From assembly GCF_018139145.2 (NCBI RefSeq), contig NC_059480.1:14818428-14882427 (forward strand): DNA of 64,000 nt. The letters are read 5' to 3'. The stretch is from Gymnogyps californianus. Taxonomy: Eukaryota; Chordata; Aves; Accipitriformes; Cathartidae. How positions within the stretch are numbered: position 1 is the stretch's first letter; every line of letters starts with the position of its first letter. Below the pieces are notes generated by a model that was not told the origin of the DNA, did no database searches, and was given only the letters and a program-made list of their open reading frames with translations. Positions 1-15,154 of this stretch are shown in pieces. The position numbers and the translations under genes were made by a program.

Positions 1-1470
1 TAACAGCAACATTTAAAGATAAGGATGTAAAACACTAGTGTCTATAGTAAATTATATCCCTTTTTCCAAAGTCTTCATTTTACAGAAATACACTTCACAG
101 CCTACAAAGACAAACCAAAAAATCCACTGATATCCAAGCATCAGAATTGAAGCAAAGACAAAACTAGAGAAAATACAAGTTTTTCGTTTCCTTCATTATA
201 GTCACAATCTGCTACCAAAGTTGTTCCAACATGCTGTTTATAAATTGCAGTGCACTGGTGAAGTGATGCACAAAAACTCATTTTGATTTTATTCTCTGAA
301 TGAATACATGAAGAAACATTTTAATTAATGGGAAGAAAAGTAAAGGTTTTTAGATTGCTAGTGAGTACTTCGGAAATTGAAACAATCCTATTTTGAAATT
401 AACTCGCCTGTTTAACATTATCAGATATGTACTTTTATAATCCTTTTGACAGGAGAGTTACATTAGAATAAGCTACAAACAGTGCTTACATGATTTTAGA
501 TGACTAACAAACCTCATTTTTGGATCCAACCCAATCCGATGCTTTTCCTTCAAAATTATGCGAAGTGAGATAGATTTTTCTGCTAGTTCTCTCAAACAAC
601 CTAAACCCTTAATAAACAACTTAATAGGATCTTTAAAGTCATCCAGCTACATCATAATGAGCTCATGTTATCTACATTATTATTATAAAAGGCTTTTATT
701 GAACCAATTACTTTAGCAGCAAGGAACCTTTTCATTTCCAGCTTAAATTTATTTTGGCTTAACTCTTATTGTTCCCATTTCAACATCTTCTCATTTGAAA
801 AGTCACCACCATCTTCCGATTTTGGAAACATATTCCCTACCTCGTTATGACAAGTTCTTCCAGCTTTTTTTTTTCCCCTCCTCCCCAGACAGCACTTCCC
901 TCACCACTCTAATAGTACTTCCAGCTGTGTATGTACAATTTGGAGTGGCACTTGTATAACACTGTATGAAACAGTGTTAACATTGTCACAATCAATCAAA
1001 ATAAGCTCAGGAATGGAGCTATAAAGACCGTGCTGCTTCTAGCCCAACCTCCAACTTCTCTCCAGTCACCTGAATTCCAGTTACTTGCATGAAACCAGCT
1101 GTATACATCCGATCCTGTAAACAACCTGTTAGGAAGTGAGGGAATGGAAAAATTGATGCATTTCTCACCATACAAGAGATAATCCTTATTTCCAGGAAAT
1201 TTTCTACAAACAGCTTTTAAGATGCATTTATTAATAATGGGTCACTAAGTTAACCACTCCTCCTCAACTAGAATTTCAATAAAAAAAACTCCAGTGGCTA
1301 GTAAAGTATTCCCTAGCCATTTTCTTAGACTGAAGGAAGATGAAAGCAGCAGGTAAAAGAGTTTCATGTAATAAAATAGTTCTACTTTTGCCTTCTTGAG
1401 TTAGAGTTAAGTTATTATCGATCTTAATTACAAATAGCAGCAGAAAGGCGGTTTGGTTTTGTAGGGGTTT

Positions 1471-1610
1471 TTTGTGGGTTGTTTGTTTTGGGTTTTGGTT
1501 TTTTTTTTTTTTTTTATAAACTGCAACAGCATCAACACTCTAGACTGCAGGATTATAACAGACATTTCTTTTTCGTTGTTGTTGTTTGTTGGGTTTTTTT
1601 GAGGATTTAC
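1471..1610 (+). repeat. T/G-rich low-complexity stretch
   Basis: GT-rich text with a 17-base T run (1499-1515) and GTTGTTGTTTGTTGGG near 1574-1590. Low-complexity DNA with no element recognised. Confidence 0.7.
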
Positions 1611-4600
1611 CTGATTTAACTACTATTGCACTTTTCTAAACTAAAGCTAAAGCAATCAAAGTAGATTTTCAGACTCAGTCATGTAATAGTTGCATTTTAC
1701 CACATGTGAATGAAATCTTTTTTTTCCGAACAGAAAAATGACAAATTGAAGAATAAGAAAGACGTCTCCTTCTGGGTAAAACATTTACAAAAAGATACAG
1801 GAATATACTATGATTCAAACACGCACAATTTTGAATTACCATATATTTTCAGAGAAATAATGAGTGTACAAAAGTGAAAGGCCATCTTGTAATTACAAAA
1901 GAAAAATGGACCATGTTCATCATTATAACACTCCAAGGACTTCAACAGAGTTATTACAAAGAGAAATAAAAACCAAGTGCAAGAATGCAAGAAGTGTAAC
2001 TGTTCAGTTCCAGATTCACTGCTACCAAATTTGGCCAACCCACCACCCCAGCAGTTGTGAGAGCCCAAGTCAAAAGAACCTTTGTAGTCTGCTTAAGAGA
2101 AAAGCTCTGGAGCTTGAGCTTCACCACTTGCACATCATCTATCACATATGCAACATGCAAACAAAGCATTCCTCAGTGGTGGTGTCTTCAACAAGGTAAT
2201 AAAGGCACCCCAAATGCAGGTGGCTAAATGCAACTATCATACTATTTTTCCAATAAGAAAGAAAGAATAGGCCACAGAGGAGTGAAAATTCACTGCAATG
2301 GAGTGCTCCATCTCAACGGCACATTTGAGAGAAACTTGAATGGTGGCTGGCACACTTGGCCTCACCAAGATAAGGAAGGAGCAAAAATGTCCTCAATATA
2401 TAATATATGTGGGCACAAGTAAGCCCACTGTTAGAGTAAACACAAAGACCAAAAGAAGGAAGCAATTATTGTTCTCATGTTTTCACACAATGGAGGGGAG
2501 GGAATAATTCTTCCAGGCAATATGGGTTTGCCACTAAAACACCCTAAGGACTGTTCATTCTCTGTTGGGCATTTAGATGAGTTCAGAAAATGCTGATGAT
2601 TCCTGCCCACATTGACCTTTAAGACAGCAGTCCTCAGTTACACTTTTAGTATGTATTAGAATTTCATTAAATCATGTCCTTCCCTCCTCCAAACCCAAGA
2701 TGTGGCAGCGTATGGTCTTGGAAGAACCATCTCTTAAAAGAAAAAAAAAAAAACCACCACCAAAAAAACCACACAAAACTTAACAAGGTTGAATATCACT
2801 TAAACAGTGACAGTCTTCACCTGAAGATGTCTTCAATGGTTTACTTTTTTTGGTCTGGTAAATACTAGTCCTAGAAATAAGATTCAAGTAATGTTATTAC
2901 CACTTATGAAAGTATGAGTAATACCCACTGACAATAAATCAGGCAATGATTAAGCCTCGAATAAAGTGTAAAAAACACACCTCACGTTAACAACACCCTG
3001 GCGCAACTTACTGCATTCACAAAAGAGAAGTGATTAAGCACAATGCCAGCTAGTAAAACCAAACTGACTAGTGGCATACCAGATAATCAGCCAGTGAGCT
3101 CAGCCATCCTGAAATCTCATTTCAAGTAAGAGAGAAAGCCTTTTGTTTTTTTGCCATCAAGAAATTAAATACCTCTGCCTACTGAAGGAATCGTGTTGGA
3201 GACCATATGTCGAACTACGAACAACTCTACGTTTATTCACCCACTGTTTTCTCCCACTGTTTTCATTACAACAGAAAACTATGCCAAAGCTGTTCACTCT
3301 GAGGGTCCAGTTTCATGAGCAGGAGCCAAACAGAGCAAACATTTTGATTTTGCTGAAGAGAGAATCACTGCTCTCCTCCCCTTCTCCTTCCAAAAGTGTT
3401 GAGCCATTAAGTCTTATCACTTTACCTGCCTTTTCACAGGCAGCTGAGTCAATTTAACTGTTCAATACTTTCCAACTCTCCATCCCAGCAGCTACCTTTT
3501 CCATGAGCTGCTTTCACTCACTAGCCAGCGAAAAGCACACCAGGTTCTACTAGGTTCCTAGTAGGTGAGCAGTGAAGAAAAGGAGGTAGAAGCACTCTCA
3601 GTAGCAGAAACCTGATAGATCAGTTCACTGTCACACATAAAGCCACAGATTGAATTCTTCTCCCATAGTAAACAAGGACAGCAAAGCAAAACTGATCAGG
3701 AATGAATGTTTCAATGCTCTACTCCCATTAATTCTACGTGGAAAATTACTCACGTTATGATCATCAGCACCTCTGAAATAAACCCACACAGTTCCAGGCA
3801 GGCAAATGGAGTTGTGAAAATGCTTTGAAAGGGTCTTATCTATAGGATTGATTTCAGAGAGTTACCCTCCTTCTTTACTGCTGTATTCAGCATCTCCAAC
3901 CTAAACATACTTCACACCGTGTTCTCAGAGTCAGTCCACAAGTTGTATAATTCAACTGCTGGAAATATTGGTATTTTACAGGCATTTGTTTTATCTGCTC
4001 TTCAATCAATTCCTAACCAAACATGCCCAGAACTGGTGTAATAACCAAATATAACTCATTTGTCACTTATTTGTAGTATTAATTAGCAGCTTTTACTTTT
4101 AAAACAGCAGGGGAAAGAAGTACGAACTTAAACACAAAGACTCAAGAGCTTCACATAAGATTCATCAGCCTCATATAAGCACCTCAGGTATGTGGTAGCC
4201 AGTTTCTTCAAGCACGCAAACTCGAACAAATACAAGCTTCACTAATGTCTCTGCCTGAAAAACTACACAATTCTAATAACTTTTGGTTTATCAATGAAAT
4301 GACCCTGCATACTTGCAGTCATTTAGAAAGAGCAAGCAAACAGATGTAAACAACGATTCTCTCTGGAGATGCTCTGTATATGAAGCACATGCCACAGATT
4401 TATACCTTTGTTTTGTATGTTATGTGTGTTTTGGTGAGACTAGACAATCCATGTAAGAGAGAGCCAAAGAGTACTACAGAGCAATTGCCTCTGGCCCAGG
4501 AAGTCCTTGAGTCCTAAACTATTGGGGGTTGGGAGAATACCAAACAACATGGTAAGAGAAGGATAACTCCAAATTTAAGAGAATCCCCTTAGAAAGAAGT

Positions 4601-5935
4601 TAAATGCAGAAAGCTTGTAATCAATACACAGTAAGAACGTAAACTTTTACTAATGATTTGCCTTAAGTTAGTCTATTTTCTCATGCTTTATTAGTACAGC
4701 TTTTTAGATTTTGCATCAGATCCCTTTATCAGTTCCACTACTGTCACACTCTGCCACCTTCAACTTCTTTGTCATTCTTGGTGTCCTCACTCATCACTTT
4801 CAAACCTATTCATCTTCAAAACTCAGACAAGCCACCTTCGGTTCCATCCATGGAATCCTAAATACAGTATTTCTTAAGCTCTTTAGCTACAACCTCTGGA
4901 TTTAACCAACCTCATGCTATCTTGTGTTGCACTGGGCTTCTTTATTTGCCACATAGAGGTTAGAAGCGTGATGCCCTGCCCAAGTCCATTCTGTGTATTA
5001 AAACTTCAAACTTTTTACAGGCTTGTTCACAACCACAAATACATGCAGTTGGGACATCATTTCTCCTTGCACGACCACAAGATCAGTATTCTCTGCATGT
5101 ATTCCTCATTGTTTTTGTCATGTCATGCCAAACCGACCTATGGCATACAGGACTCACACGCTTGGTCTCCTATTCCCTATGAAAGTTAGCCAATCCTTTA
5201 GTCTGCAGACAACCATCCTTGATTTTGACACTTAGCAACTATCTAGTAGGCAGCTGTTTCTTTGGCATTGCATTATACTTCAAGATTACATGCAAGAGCA
5301 ATTCTATATCATCTGCTGACACTGCCATCATCAGTGATACACCATTTTTTTCACTTCCCAAAGTTTTTATGATGACTGATTCTGCACACATTTCTTCAAC
5401 ACTATAACCAGATGGCATATCAAAGCCAAGTGGTGTATTATTAGCACTACTCAACTGGCTCACCAAATAACTATGATTTACATGCAATCCAATCAAGTGT
5501 TTGGAAAGCAATTTGCTTTTTAGTGAGGACATGGAATGTTGGCAAAATGAAGTTCCTTGCCAAAACCCATCATGACACATCATTCACACGTGCCAACTTG
5601 GAAGGGCTGTTGTGGACTATTTAGCACTCACGGTATTTCTTAAGCTTTTAGTGTAATAATTTACCATATAACTGTGTTTCCATCTCTTCTACAATTTTAA
5701 ATTCACAAAATTCTGTATTTTGTTCCTCCACTTCAAGAAAGCATCCTCCTTTGGGCCCATCAAGTAATTTCTGCATCAAGTTTATAAATAAAAGCTTAGA
5801 TTTTAATTGTTTCCATTTTCACACAATTGCCTCTCTCCCATTTTATTTCCTACCAACATTGGAGTTTTTAGTTTTTATGCACACAGTACCTCCAGAAGGT
5901 TAAAACTTGCATTGTAACCTCTCCTTATGCTTTTT

Positions 5936-6300
5936 CAAACACTTGTTAGATCACACCTGGAATATAGGAACAAGTACAGTGGAGAGCCACCAAGATGGTC
6001 AAGTGGCTGAAGCACAATGAAGAAAGGTTCAGGGAACTGGGCTTGTTCAACCTGGAGAAAAGGCAGCTTTGCAGGAGCTAGTAGCAGCCTTCTAATGTCT
6101 AAGAGGAGGTTACCAAGAAAACAAAGCTTGGCCCTTGTTGTGCACAGCAGGAGGAGAGACAACCTTAAACTGAGAAAGGGCGAGGGGGTTTACAAAACCT
6201 AATCAAAGCCTTAAGTAACCTGGTCTGAAGTTGACGCTGACCCTGCTTTAAGCAGGTAGTTGGACAAGATCATTTCCAATGCAAGAGATTCAGTCATTCC
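5936..6300 (+). mobile_element. CR1 LINE 3' fragment, degraded
   Basis: The stretch beginning CACACCTGGAATATAGG, followed by GGTTCAGGGAACTGGGCTTG and CAACCTGGAGAAAAGGCAGC, and ending near GTTGGACAAGATCATTTCC, follows the order of the avian CR1 3' end. Many substitutions, and an internal deletion between the ORF2 end and the 3' UTR, indicate an old copy. It lies antisense to DLG1. Confidence 0.8.
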
Positions 6301-9300
6301 CTTTTGCACTTGCAAAAGGTAGGTGAGGAGGCACAATTCACTTAAGTTGAGGGAAATTCGGAAAACTGACAATAACAACAATTGGACTCTCTGAACTACA
6401 GTACACTGCACAACCAAGTGAGGAAATCTGCAGGAATCACAAACTCAGTGTCATCTTTCCAACTGTGAAACTGCCTGTGTTCAGGCACCATGCAGCCTCC
6501 CACCTCGTGCAGCCACATCACTGTGCTTACCTAGAACAGAGGTGACCCAGAATTTATGAGGACTCATGACTTAAATTTAACAACTTGGAAAAAACCTCCA
6601 TCTTCCTCCCTTGGTAATAGGCTGATGCATCATACATGCTTCCCCTCTCCCAAGATAATAGTTTTGGCTACTGTCAGAAACAAGGTACTGGACTAGGCCA
6701 ATACTGCTCTGGTATAGTCCAAGCAGCAAGCTTCTTAGCATTTTGAAGTAAAAATGATACAAAACAATCACTCTTTTGCACTAGTCTTACTACAAATATT
6801 ATTTGAAGACATTTTACGTCACTAAATTCAACTGTTTTACTGAAAGTACAGTACTGAACAAGCAAGCTAAGAATGACTGCTCAAAAATTGCTTTTCTGGA
6901 ATAATTAAGGATTTTTCATATTCTGTATTTTTAAGTGCCATGAACTCATTTAAAACTGTTACTTAAATAAAAATCGTTACTGTAAGCTCAGCCCACGTGC
7001 CTGCTCTTAATAGTATCCATGGTTGCAGTGATGCAAATTTGCCTACCTACATGAAACCAAATGTGCCCACATAAGGAGAAAAAAAGAATACTGTATTAAT
7101 CAGTACTCTTTGCACTAGATTAGGGCAAAGTAAACCAGTTAGACCTTAGAAGACAGGACAAAAAGTAGTTTAAGGACCTGTTCACCCATCGTGCCTAGAT
7201 CTTAATTCTGAATTAAGTAAAACAGAATTATCAAAGATCAAATTATGAAAGATTTCTCAAATTCATTAGAAAACTCACTTCGCTGACCAAATTCTTCTCT
7301 TCCCTATTCAGAAATAAAGAGTAGCAATGAATTGTTTCAAATACTCCTCCACTTAAGGTGGAGAAAGGGGAAGCATTTAACACTATTACTAATCCTATCA
7401 TACATTTCTTTAACGATGATTTCAAAATTGCCTTCCTTATATGCATTCATTTTCCTTTATGTTTGAGAAATAGGTTTATGCACAAAACCAAGGAATGTGT
7501 TTTTCATTAGACTACAACTTTCAATTCATCAGATGCACACATGTTCACAGGGGAGCAAACAGTTCTTTTATAAGCCCCACTTGAAATAAACAGCTTTAGT
7601 TGAAGCTACGAAGTACTACAGCAGCCTTTAGTTAAATGAGGCCAAAACTTCACATGGAACAGGCAGGAAGAATTAAGTGCTGATAAATCCAGGTGGAAAT
7701 GCATGATCAGTTTAAGCCCATCTAAGACTATGCTGTGCAGAGAGAATGATCTCTTCCTCTCCTGTGCACCGTTTCTGTGAGCAGTCTTACTTGCTTAGCA
7801 CTCATAGAGCTAAGCTAATCATACTAAAAACCAATACTTTTTTCCCCAGAATACGTTTTCTGTTGGCTTAACTTTCCATATAAATTGTCTTTCTGCTCTT
7901 AGACAGGTAGATATGGGAAGGTAAACAAATGCACAAAATAAAACTAAAGTTGAGCAGTTCAATTATAAAAATGACAGCACTGCCTCTCCCTTTTTTAAAA
8001 GTAGTACAACAAAATTAATGGACATAGATATAACCAAAGTCAAGGAATTAATATCCAATCCTAATCTCACTGTACAAAAGAGAATATTCCAAAAGAAATA
8101 AAGCAGAAATGCCACAAATGAATGTTATTAATCAAACGTGACTTAAAAGGGTGTGTTTCACTTCCAAAAAACCCCTGACAGTTCAGACACCAGAAAGACT
8201 CCTTTCCTGGTGAGAGACAAGGTAACTTCACCCATTCCAATCAGCCTATGCTTCCTTGTGTCAAACAGACCGATAAGCATCTTGACCTTTTTTTATAAAA
8301 GCTATCACTAAACCCACATAATATTCTCAAAGATGTTCAATTTTATTATACTTCTTGAGAAGGACGTTTGTATGAACAAGTTTTATGGTTTCAAATTATC
8401 TACAAGAATGCTAGAAGTCAAAGTAGCTTGTTAAAAAAAATTAAACCTGCAACTATTTGAACATCCAGGGAAAAGGGAGCCATACAGAACAACAGTTTAC
8501 CACTTGCAGTAAAATAAAAAGCTTCCAAAAAACCAAACTCACTAAGTCAATATTTCACAAGCACACTACTAATACATTCTGTTTATGCACCAGATTTTAC
8601 CTTTAGCAGTTACAAGTGGACTATATTAAAACCAATCATACATAAAACTTTATCCTAGCACAGAAGTAATGACACTAAGCTATCTGGATGTCTTCATCTC
8701 AAAGCAGCAAGATGTCAAAATAACAAAGCATCTTGAAATATATCCATCCCTAACAGGACTTCCCACATTCATCATCTTCTCTTTGATGATTATTTTAAAC
8801 ATGTCCTGGCAAAGGCTATGTAAAACATCATTTGGAATTCCTCATTCTGGAATAAAAACCAAACTACTATTTTAGCACATTTAAAGAGTGAATTTTTATA
8901 GAAGACAGTCTTACTGCAGAATGACAAAAAAAATTCATCATTCTACTACACTTGAGTTTTTCCATATGTGCATAATTAGCTCTTAGAAGAATTAACACCT
9001 ATGATTGTTCTTAGCAACTGCTACAGAGTTTATTTTGGCAATCTGTGCAGTTAAAGTCAAAAAAATCAGCATTAGAAAATCATCAAGACATTTTCATTAC
9101 AGGTAGACAAAAACTGGAAGAAAGATTCAACAAGAACTTCCAAGATTGTAGGCATTAATCAAAAGCTTTATCATCTTACCTTTGTTGTTACAATGCATAA
9201 GCAATCCATCGTTTCAGCATAGCAGGTATCTTTCCAAACATGTAAAAGGTTTATTTTCAATCACAGCTAAACACCATCTCAACAGAATGAGAAAGAGCAC

Positions 9301-10525
9301 GCTTTATTTAATAGTCAAAACAGTAGAACGTGTGCCAGGTTTCCCTTCGGATTCATTCAGAGGTAGAAACACCATGGAGGAAAAAAAAAAGCAGACTAAA
9401 ATACAAATGCTTTAAGTTTCCTGAAAGATTCTTAACCTATTTTGATTATCTATGTCTGAGAAACTTAAATTTATCCTTGAAAATATCCTACAAAAGATGT
9501 CAAATCCTATTCCATACCAGTTAAGTACCTCCTCGTATTCTATTTCATATACTCCTCTTTCAGGATTACCTAACACATGAGCATCACAGGGAATCATTTG
9601 ATGAAATGCAATACAAAATTATTTTACAGCAAAAAATCTCAATTCAGCTTGTCTTAGCTGGTTACAATTCCTAAAATGAAGCGTTTGTTCAAAAATAGTT
9701 TTGGTTGCAAGCAAGTATTTCTCCTCTAACGTCATTTCAGCATTTGCAGACTGCAAAATAACCGATTTCTTAGGCAGTAATGAATGGAATATTCCATGTA
9801 GAACAGAGAGAGAAGAAAGTGGCAAGAAGAGAGTAATGCATATTGCAAGAGAAACGCTATTTTGAGCCTCGAATTAACCTAGAATTTCATTTCCTTTTGT
9901 AAGGCTGTAATGCAGTGACAAGGCAAAGTTTGTATGCGCAGGCATTGTCTTCTCAGCCTAATTATCACAGCTGGGAAAAGTCAAACACTTGGGCACAAAA
10001 AAACCTTCTATGTACTATGAAACACTAAATTGACAGTTTCATACATTGGTAAGAACCTTATCACATTAATTTCCCCACAAGAGGCATGGAAAGCAACTAG
10101 TTAACTCAGTTTCCCCTGTCTTGTCCTATCAGGTCTCCCACTAACACCTTTGCTACAAACACAATGAAGTATATTGAAAAAATTCAATAAATTTCAAAAT
10201 ATTCTCATCTGCATCATTTTTCTTTTAGCCCAAGATGTACAACTAGCCAAACATTGTATTTGGCATCAGCAAACAACTCTAGAATATACTAAGTATCTAT
10301 TTAGAGCATTCTCACTATTCCCTTTATGTTTTCTGCAACTTTACTCCGCTCGATTCCCTGGCTCTGCCATATATACAGTAGAGGGCTGGGGGGAGGCCAG
10401 AAAAGTAAAAGTTAAGAAATGAGGAAACTATTCTTCCTAAAATTACACATTTTATTTTGCGGGCAGGTGGTACCTTTACAGGACAAAGAGGAAAAGGAGA
10501 ACATTACAAAATCCTTATCTGATTA

Positions 10526-10580
10526 AAACAAAACAAAAAACCCAACAAAAACAAAAAACCCACCACACCCCAAAAAACTC
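10526..10580 (+). repeat. A-rich simple repeat (CAAAA/AACCC type)
   Basis: Repeated AAAACAAAAC and AAAAAACCCACC units. Low-complexity DNA, possibly derived from a poly-A tail, but no retroposon body was recognised beside it. Confidence 0.65.
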
Positions 10581-13500
10581 AAACCATTAAAGAAAAACTT
10601 AATCGCATGCTAGTAAAAACAACTTCGTTCAGCTTGAATGGAATTTCAAGGTAATTCTTATACTATTCAGCCACCAAGACTAGGATTTTTACCTTGTGTG
10701 TCCAAGTCAAGCCAGAGATACTTTTCATTTTCACATTGTCTATAAAGTCTGTGAAGAATTTCTACTATGAACACCTAGGTGAAGTTTTCACTGCTGCAAA
10801 GCATCAGTGGGAAAAATATGCATCTTTCAGATTGATCAGGCTCAACTCAGACAGAAGTCTAAAAGTTCTGACTTCAGAAAGCCAAAAAGACAAGCACCAG
10901 TTAAGCTGATGGAACTTTCCTCTTTGTCAGAAAAGGAAAAAAAAAAAAGTTACTCTCGTAGCTGAACGCCCACATGCAAATTATCCTTGAATTTCCCAAG
11001 TCTTCTGTTGGGAAGACTGTGAAGTTCAGAGAAATTAACAAAGTGCAAGCATCCAAAAACTTAAGGGAAATTGAGGAAATGCATTTTTAGGTGACTTGAC
11101 ACATGTCCAGTGTCTTGCCCAGAAACATCTTAAGATGACTAGTCCAAGACACACAGTCAGTCCGCATGTATTTTTCTCGCACAAACTTCGCTTTAGGAGT
11201 CCCAATAGTACACGGAAACTCTGCTTGGCCCTCGTGCTCTGTCTATCAAGGGCAAAGATCAACGATACTTTCTCAGCGCTTGAATTTCTCTCAGTCACCT
11301 TGGTTCAAGATTAAGCTTCTGCAGACTAATCCTGGCTACAACCAGCCTAGGTTCAGGGTCAATCACTTTCCTCTTTTCCCTCAATTTTTTATTCTCTTGC
11401 CTTCTTTGGGACTCTTTCAGAACTAAGGATGATCATCACGCCTTTTTTTTTCCCTCCCACTCACTATCATCCTTTTAACAAGACCTGAGGCCCATTAGTC
11501 TTGTCATGGAAAGCACATACCTTGTTTCATGTTGTTGATGCAGACTATGAGATGTGGAAAAGAGACCTACCCAGAGAGGTGGGGAAAAGGCATTTCTTGC
11601 TGAGAATTTGTGGATCAGACTGCTCATGAACAGGCACACTAAACACTTCAGAGCAGAGGGCACAGAGAGAAAGTCATCTCATAACAAGCGTGCTTCAAAA
11701 GTAGTAACACATCCACTGCACAAATCAGAATAGCATGTACAACCAAGCTACATTAGAGCCCTTTACCAATCACTGCACCACTATGACGGATTAAAAGCCC
11801 TTCTGGTAACTCTCTGCACAGTTCTCAAGACCCGTCTTCAGCTAAGCACAATCAACAGAACGTCCACACAGGAAAAAAAAGACACCAATCACACATACCA
11901 TACTGGTAGAGCAAAGAATTTTGTAGCAAACACCAATATACATTTTCATAAATACAGCACGCAGATGGATAAGCACTCAAAGAAGAGAACACTGTACATA
12001 AAGTATTTCCTAGCCCAAAAGCAGTTTCTGCAGACTTCTCATTAGAAATACTGCACATGGAAGAAAAATATTCAAAAAAGTTTGACCAACACTCAAACAT
12101 TCACGTGGTTTAGCATTGTCATAAGAAACAATAATATAACTTCTTGAAGACAAATTTTAAAACTCCTTGAATGAGCAAGCATGTGTTAAATTCTGAAGCT
12201 CAGAAGAAACAGGGTTTTTTCAAAATGAGAACTAGGTAAGGAAACCAGAACTAAAACTACTGGAATTAAACAATTTAATAAAATAACTTTGAACCTTCTT
12301 TCCTTTAAATTGTATTGTGAGGAGCAACAGAAAGATATTAAAGGACATGCCAAAACTTGAATCAAAATCATGAAATGCATGAAAAGCCCCATTTTTAATG
12401 CACTGGAGAGTAAAACATTTCCACATAGTGCTGTTAGCCATTAAAATCACCATTATTCTACTGAATTTGTGAGCAGCACTTATTGTGCATCATACTTAAC
12501 TGAAAATAAATCTTTCTGTCCTGTCAGCTCCAAGTGATCTCAGTAACAATCAGCAACAACTATTCAATACAGTTTGGCCAGAAGGAAAAAGTGTATTTCC
12601 ATTCACCACTATTTGTGGCGTTAATATTAAAAAACAAAGCATGATCCTCACGTGAGAAACACAAAGGAAAGAGATGGGTTTTTTCTTGCCTTGAATTGTC
12701 TAACAATTCTTTCAGGTTATGTGTGGCAGTCACTTTCTGTGCCTTCCAAGGCTTACTCTTTTTCCAGTGTGAGAGATTCTATCTACAAAGTCACCAGATA
12801 ACGAAATAAAGGAAAATCAATGCACAGATAAACCGTGCATAGAAATAAATCACACAAATGAAAACAATGCTTTGGAAAATACTGATTTTGCAGATAAATA
12901 ATTTCTTCATCTATCCACAAATTTAAAAGTGCATATGGCTATTTAAATGCTAATTTGCTCTCAGATTCTATGAGAAAACCTGCATAACACACAGCTGTCA
13001 CAGGTGTAACCAGAGAAGCAGGCTCAGCTCGGCTTTGCAAGGATATGTCAATTGCCCAACCTCAGCATATTCAAAGAGACATTTCAAAGACTAAGTAAAG
13101 ATAAAGCACCATCATGACTGCAAGCATGTTCTCAGCTCCTTTAGTAAAGAAACCACTAAAATTGTAAGATGCTGTAACCTAATTTATCTAGCTACCTTTG
13201 AACCTGGCTGCAAGATTTAATTATTACAAGTTTAAAAAAAATTAGATACCATATTCACATCATTTTTTGTACGTTCTCTATTTACTTCTGAATTGAGAAA
13301 GGTAAGTTTTTAGAAATGGCAGATTTTTACTACTTGTGTATGCATCCTGAACTGAGCACAGGGTTTTTATTTGTTCGCTTTTGCATTCAGTTTGACCAGA
13401 AGCCTGCCCCGGAAGACTTTTTTAGCTTTGGTTCAAAACTTACATTCTTTTATTTGTACAAACAGCCTGGATTTCAGTAATTGAAGGCAAAACACATAGC

Positions 13501-14304
13501 AAGCCAAATATCATTTCCCCACTGTAAAGTTAACACAGAGAAAGCAATGAGGCTCCGGAATGACCCAAGACTATATACACTATTAGGTGCTCAAACAAAA
13601 CAAAGCACACTATTTCTGCAGAAAAGGAGTTGATATAAATAATGGGCAACGCACACATACAGATACAAGTATAAAGGACCAGTATGATAACAGGGAGTAC
13701 AACAGTCAGACATAGCATATCAGCAAGCTAGCCAGTACTGAATCTTTATAACTATTAAGGCAAAGAAGGTATTTGAAGACAGTGCAATAGGTCTGGGATT
13801 TTCCCAGGAACAGCTTGTTATTATGACAGGTACAATTGACTGCATTTGTAAAGGCCACATGAGGATACTGCAGTTAACAAAATTCAGAAACAGAAAAACA
13901 GAACTAGAGTATCTTGCCACTTTAATAATGCACTCTACATATGCAGGTATCTCTTTCCGAGATTTCCTCTAAGATACCGATTAACTGCCTGATGCACCAT
14001 TCCATTTTGAATACAAACTGCTACTGACTAAACACAGATTTTTTTCATTCCACTAGAAACCATACATCCAAAGTTCCTTCCTCTAGACTATGTCAGCTCA
14101 TCTTATTAAGAAGTTACACAAAACTATCAATCTTACAAAGGTCAAAGAGACATTACCGCTTGCTTTGTAAACAAAACCAATTCCCGTATTGTAGGTGAAA
14201 ATTAGGTTAGCTTAATTCTACCCCTTTTAAAAAAATTTGCATTGACTATTATTTGTCTTTTTACAGATACTGAGCAAACCAAACACGAGCCTGCAGGATG
14301 CCTT

Positions 14305-14866
14305 AATAGCAAAGGAGGCTAACAGGAGCTGCATTAGCAGAAACACAGTCAATAGTATCAAGCAAAACTATTACTCCCCTTTGCTTGGCACTTCTAATAA
14401 GGCATCTGGAATACTGCATTCAGTTTTGGGCCCCCCAATACCACAAAGATGTTGATAACCTGGAGCAAGTTCTGCAGAGGGCCATTAAGATGGTGAGGGG
14501 GCCAGAAGACTTGCCCCTTAAAGAGAGGATGAGGGCACGGGGCTTGTTTTAGCTTCGACAAAAAAAGTTCAGTGGAAGCTAAAAGCAGCCTTCCAGTACC
14601 TACAATGAGATTACCCAGAAGACAGAGCCAAGTGCATGTTGCATGATGGAAAGACATGAGAAACCACAAATAAATTGAAACAGAGAATTCAATCAGAAAT
14701 AAGGAAAAGCTTTTTCACCATGAGCATAGTCAAGCATTGGAACAGATCAGCCAGAAAGGTTTTGCAGTTCCCATCCTTAGAGGTTTTCAAGGCTCAGCTG
14801 GTTGAAACCCTTTGCAATCTGATCGACCTCACAGGTGAGCCTGAATTATTTTATGATTCTAAGATG
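14305..14866 (+). mobile_element. CR1 LINE 3' fragment
   Basis: Recognisable CR1 blocks in order are GGAGGCTAACAGGAGCTGCA, CATCTGGAATACTGCATTCA, GTTTTGGGCCCCCCAATACC, CATAGTCAAGCATTGGAACA and a final TTATGATTCTAAGATG near 14851-14866. This is the C-terminal ORF2 and 3' UTR portion. It is 5'-truncated, as CR1 usually is, and it is antisense to DLG1. Frameshifts and stops break the frame, so no functional protein remains. Confidence 0.88.
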
Positions 14867-15149
14867 TTTAGAGTTTCATTTCCACCTTGCCTTGGCATCA
14901 AATTTAGCTGTCTATAATTTTAGCTATTTTCCTTATTTCCTCTTTTGCTTTCTTTTTATTAAAAGAAATTGGCAAAAGGCCTTAGAAGACAGTGAGCCAG
15001 ACAATCTCTCTACATGCCAGACACTAAACACATGGGCAGATAAACGCGGAAACCACGGATCAGACCAAAGTACTTCAGCCACCATTACTCACTAAATACA
15101 GAGATCTGTTAGCCCAACTGTAAGAGTAAGACACTCCAGATCGAGTTCC

Positions 15150-15154
15150 ACCTC
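15150..15154. repeat. Target-site duplication, left copy (ACCTC)
   Basis: Five bases immediately before the TG of the solo LTR, identical to the five bases after its terminal CA at 15750-15754. Confidence 0.88.
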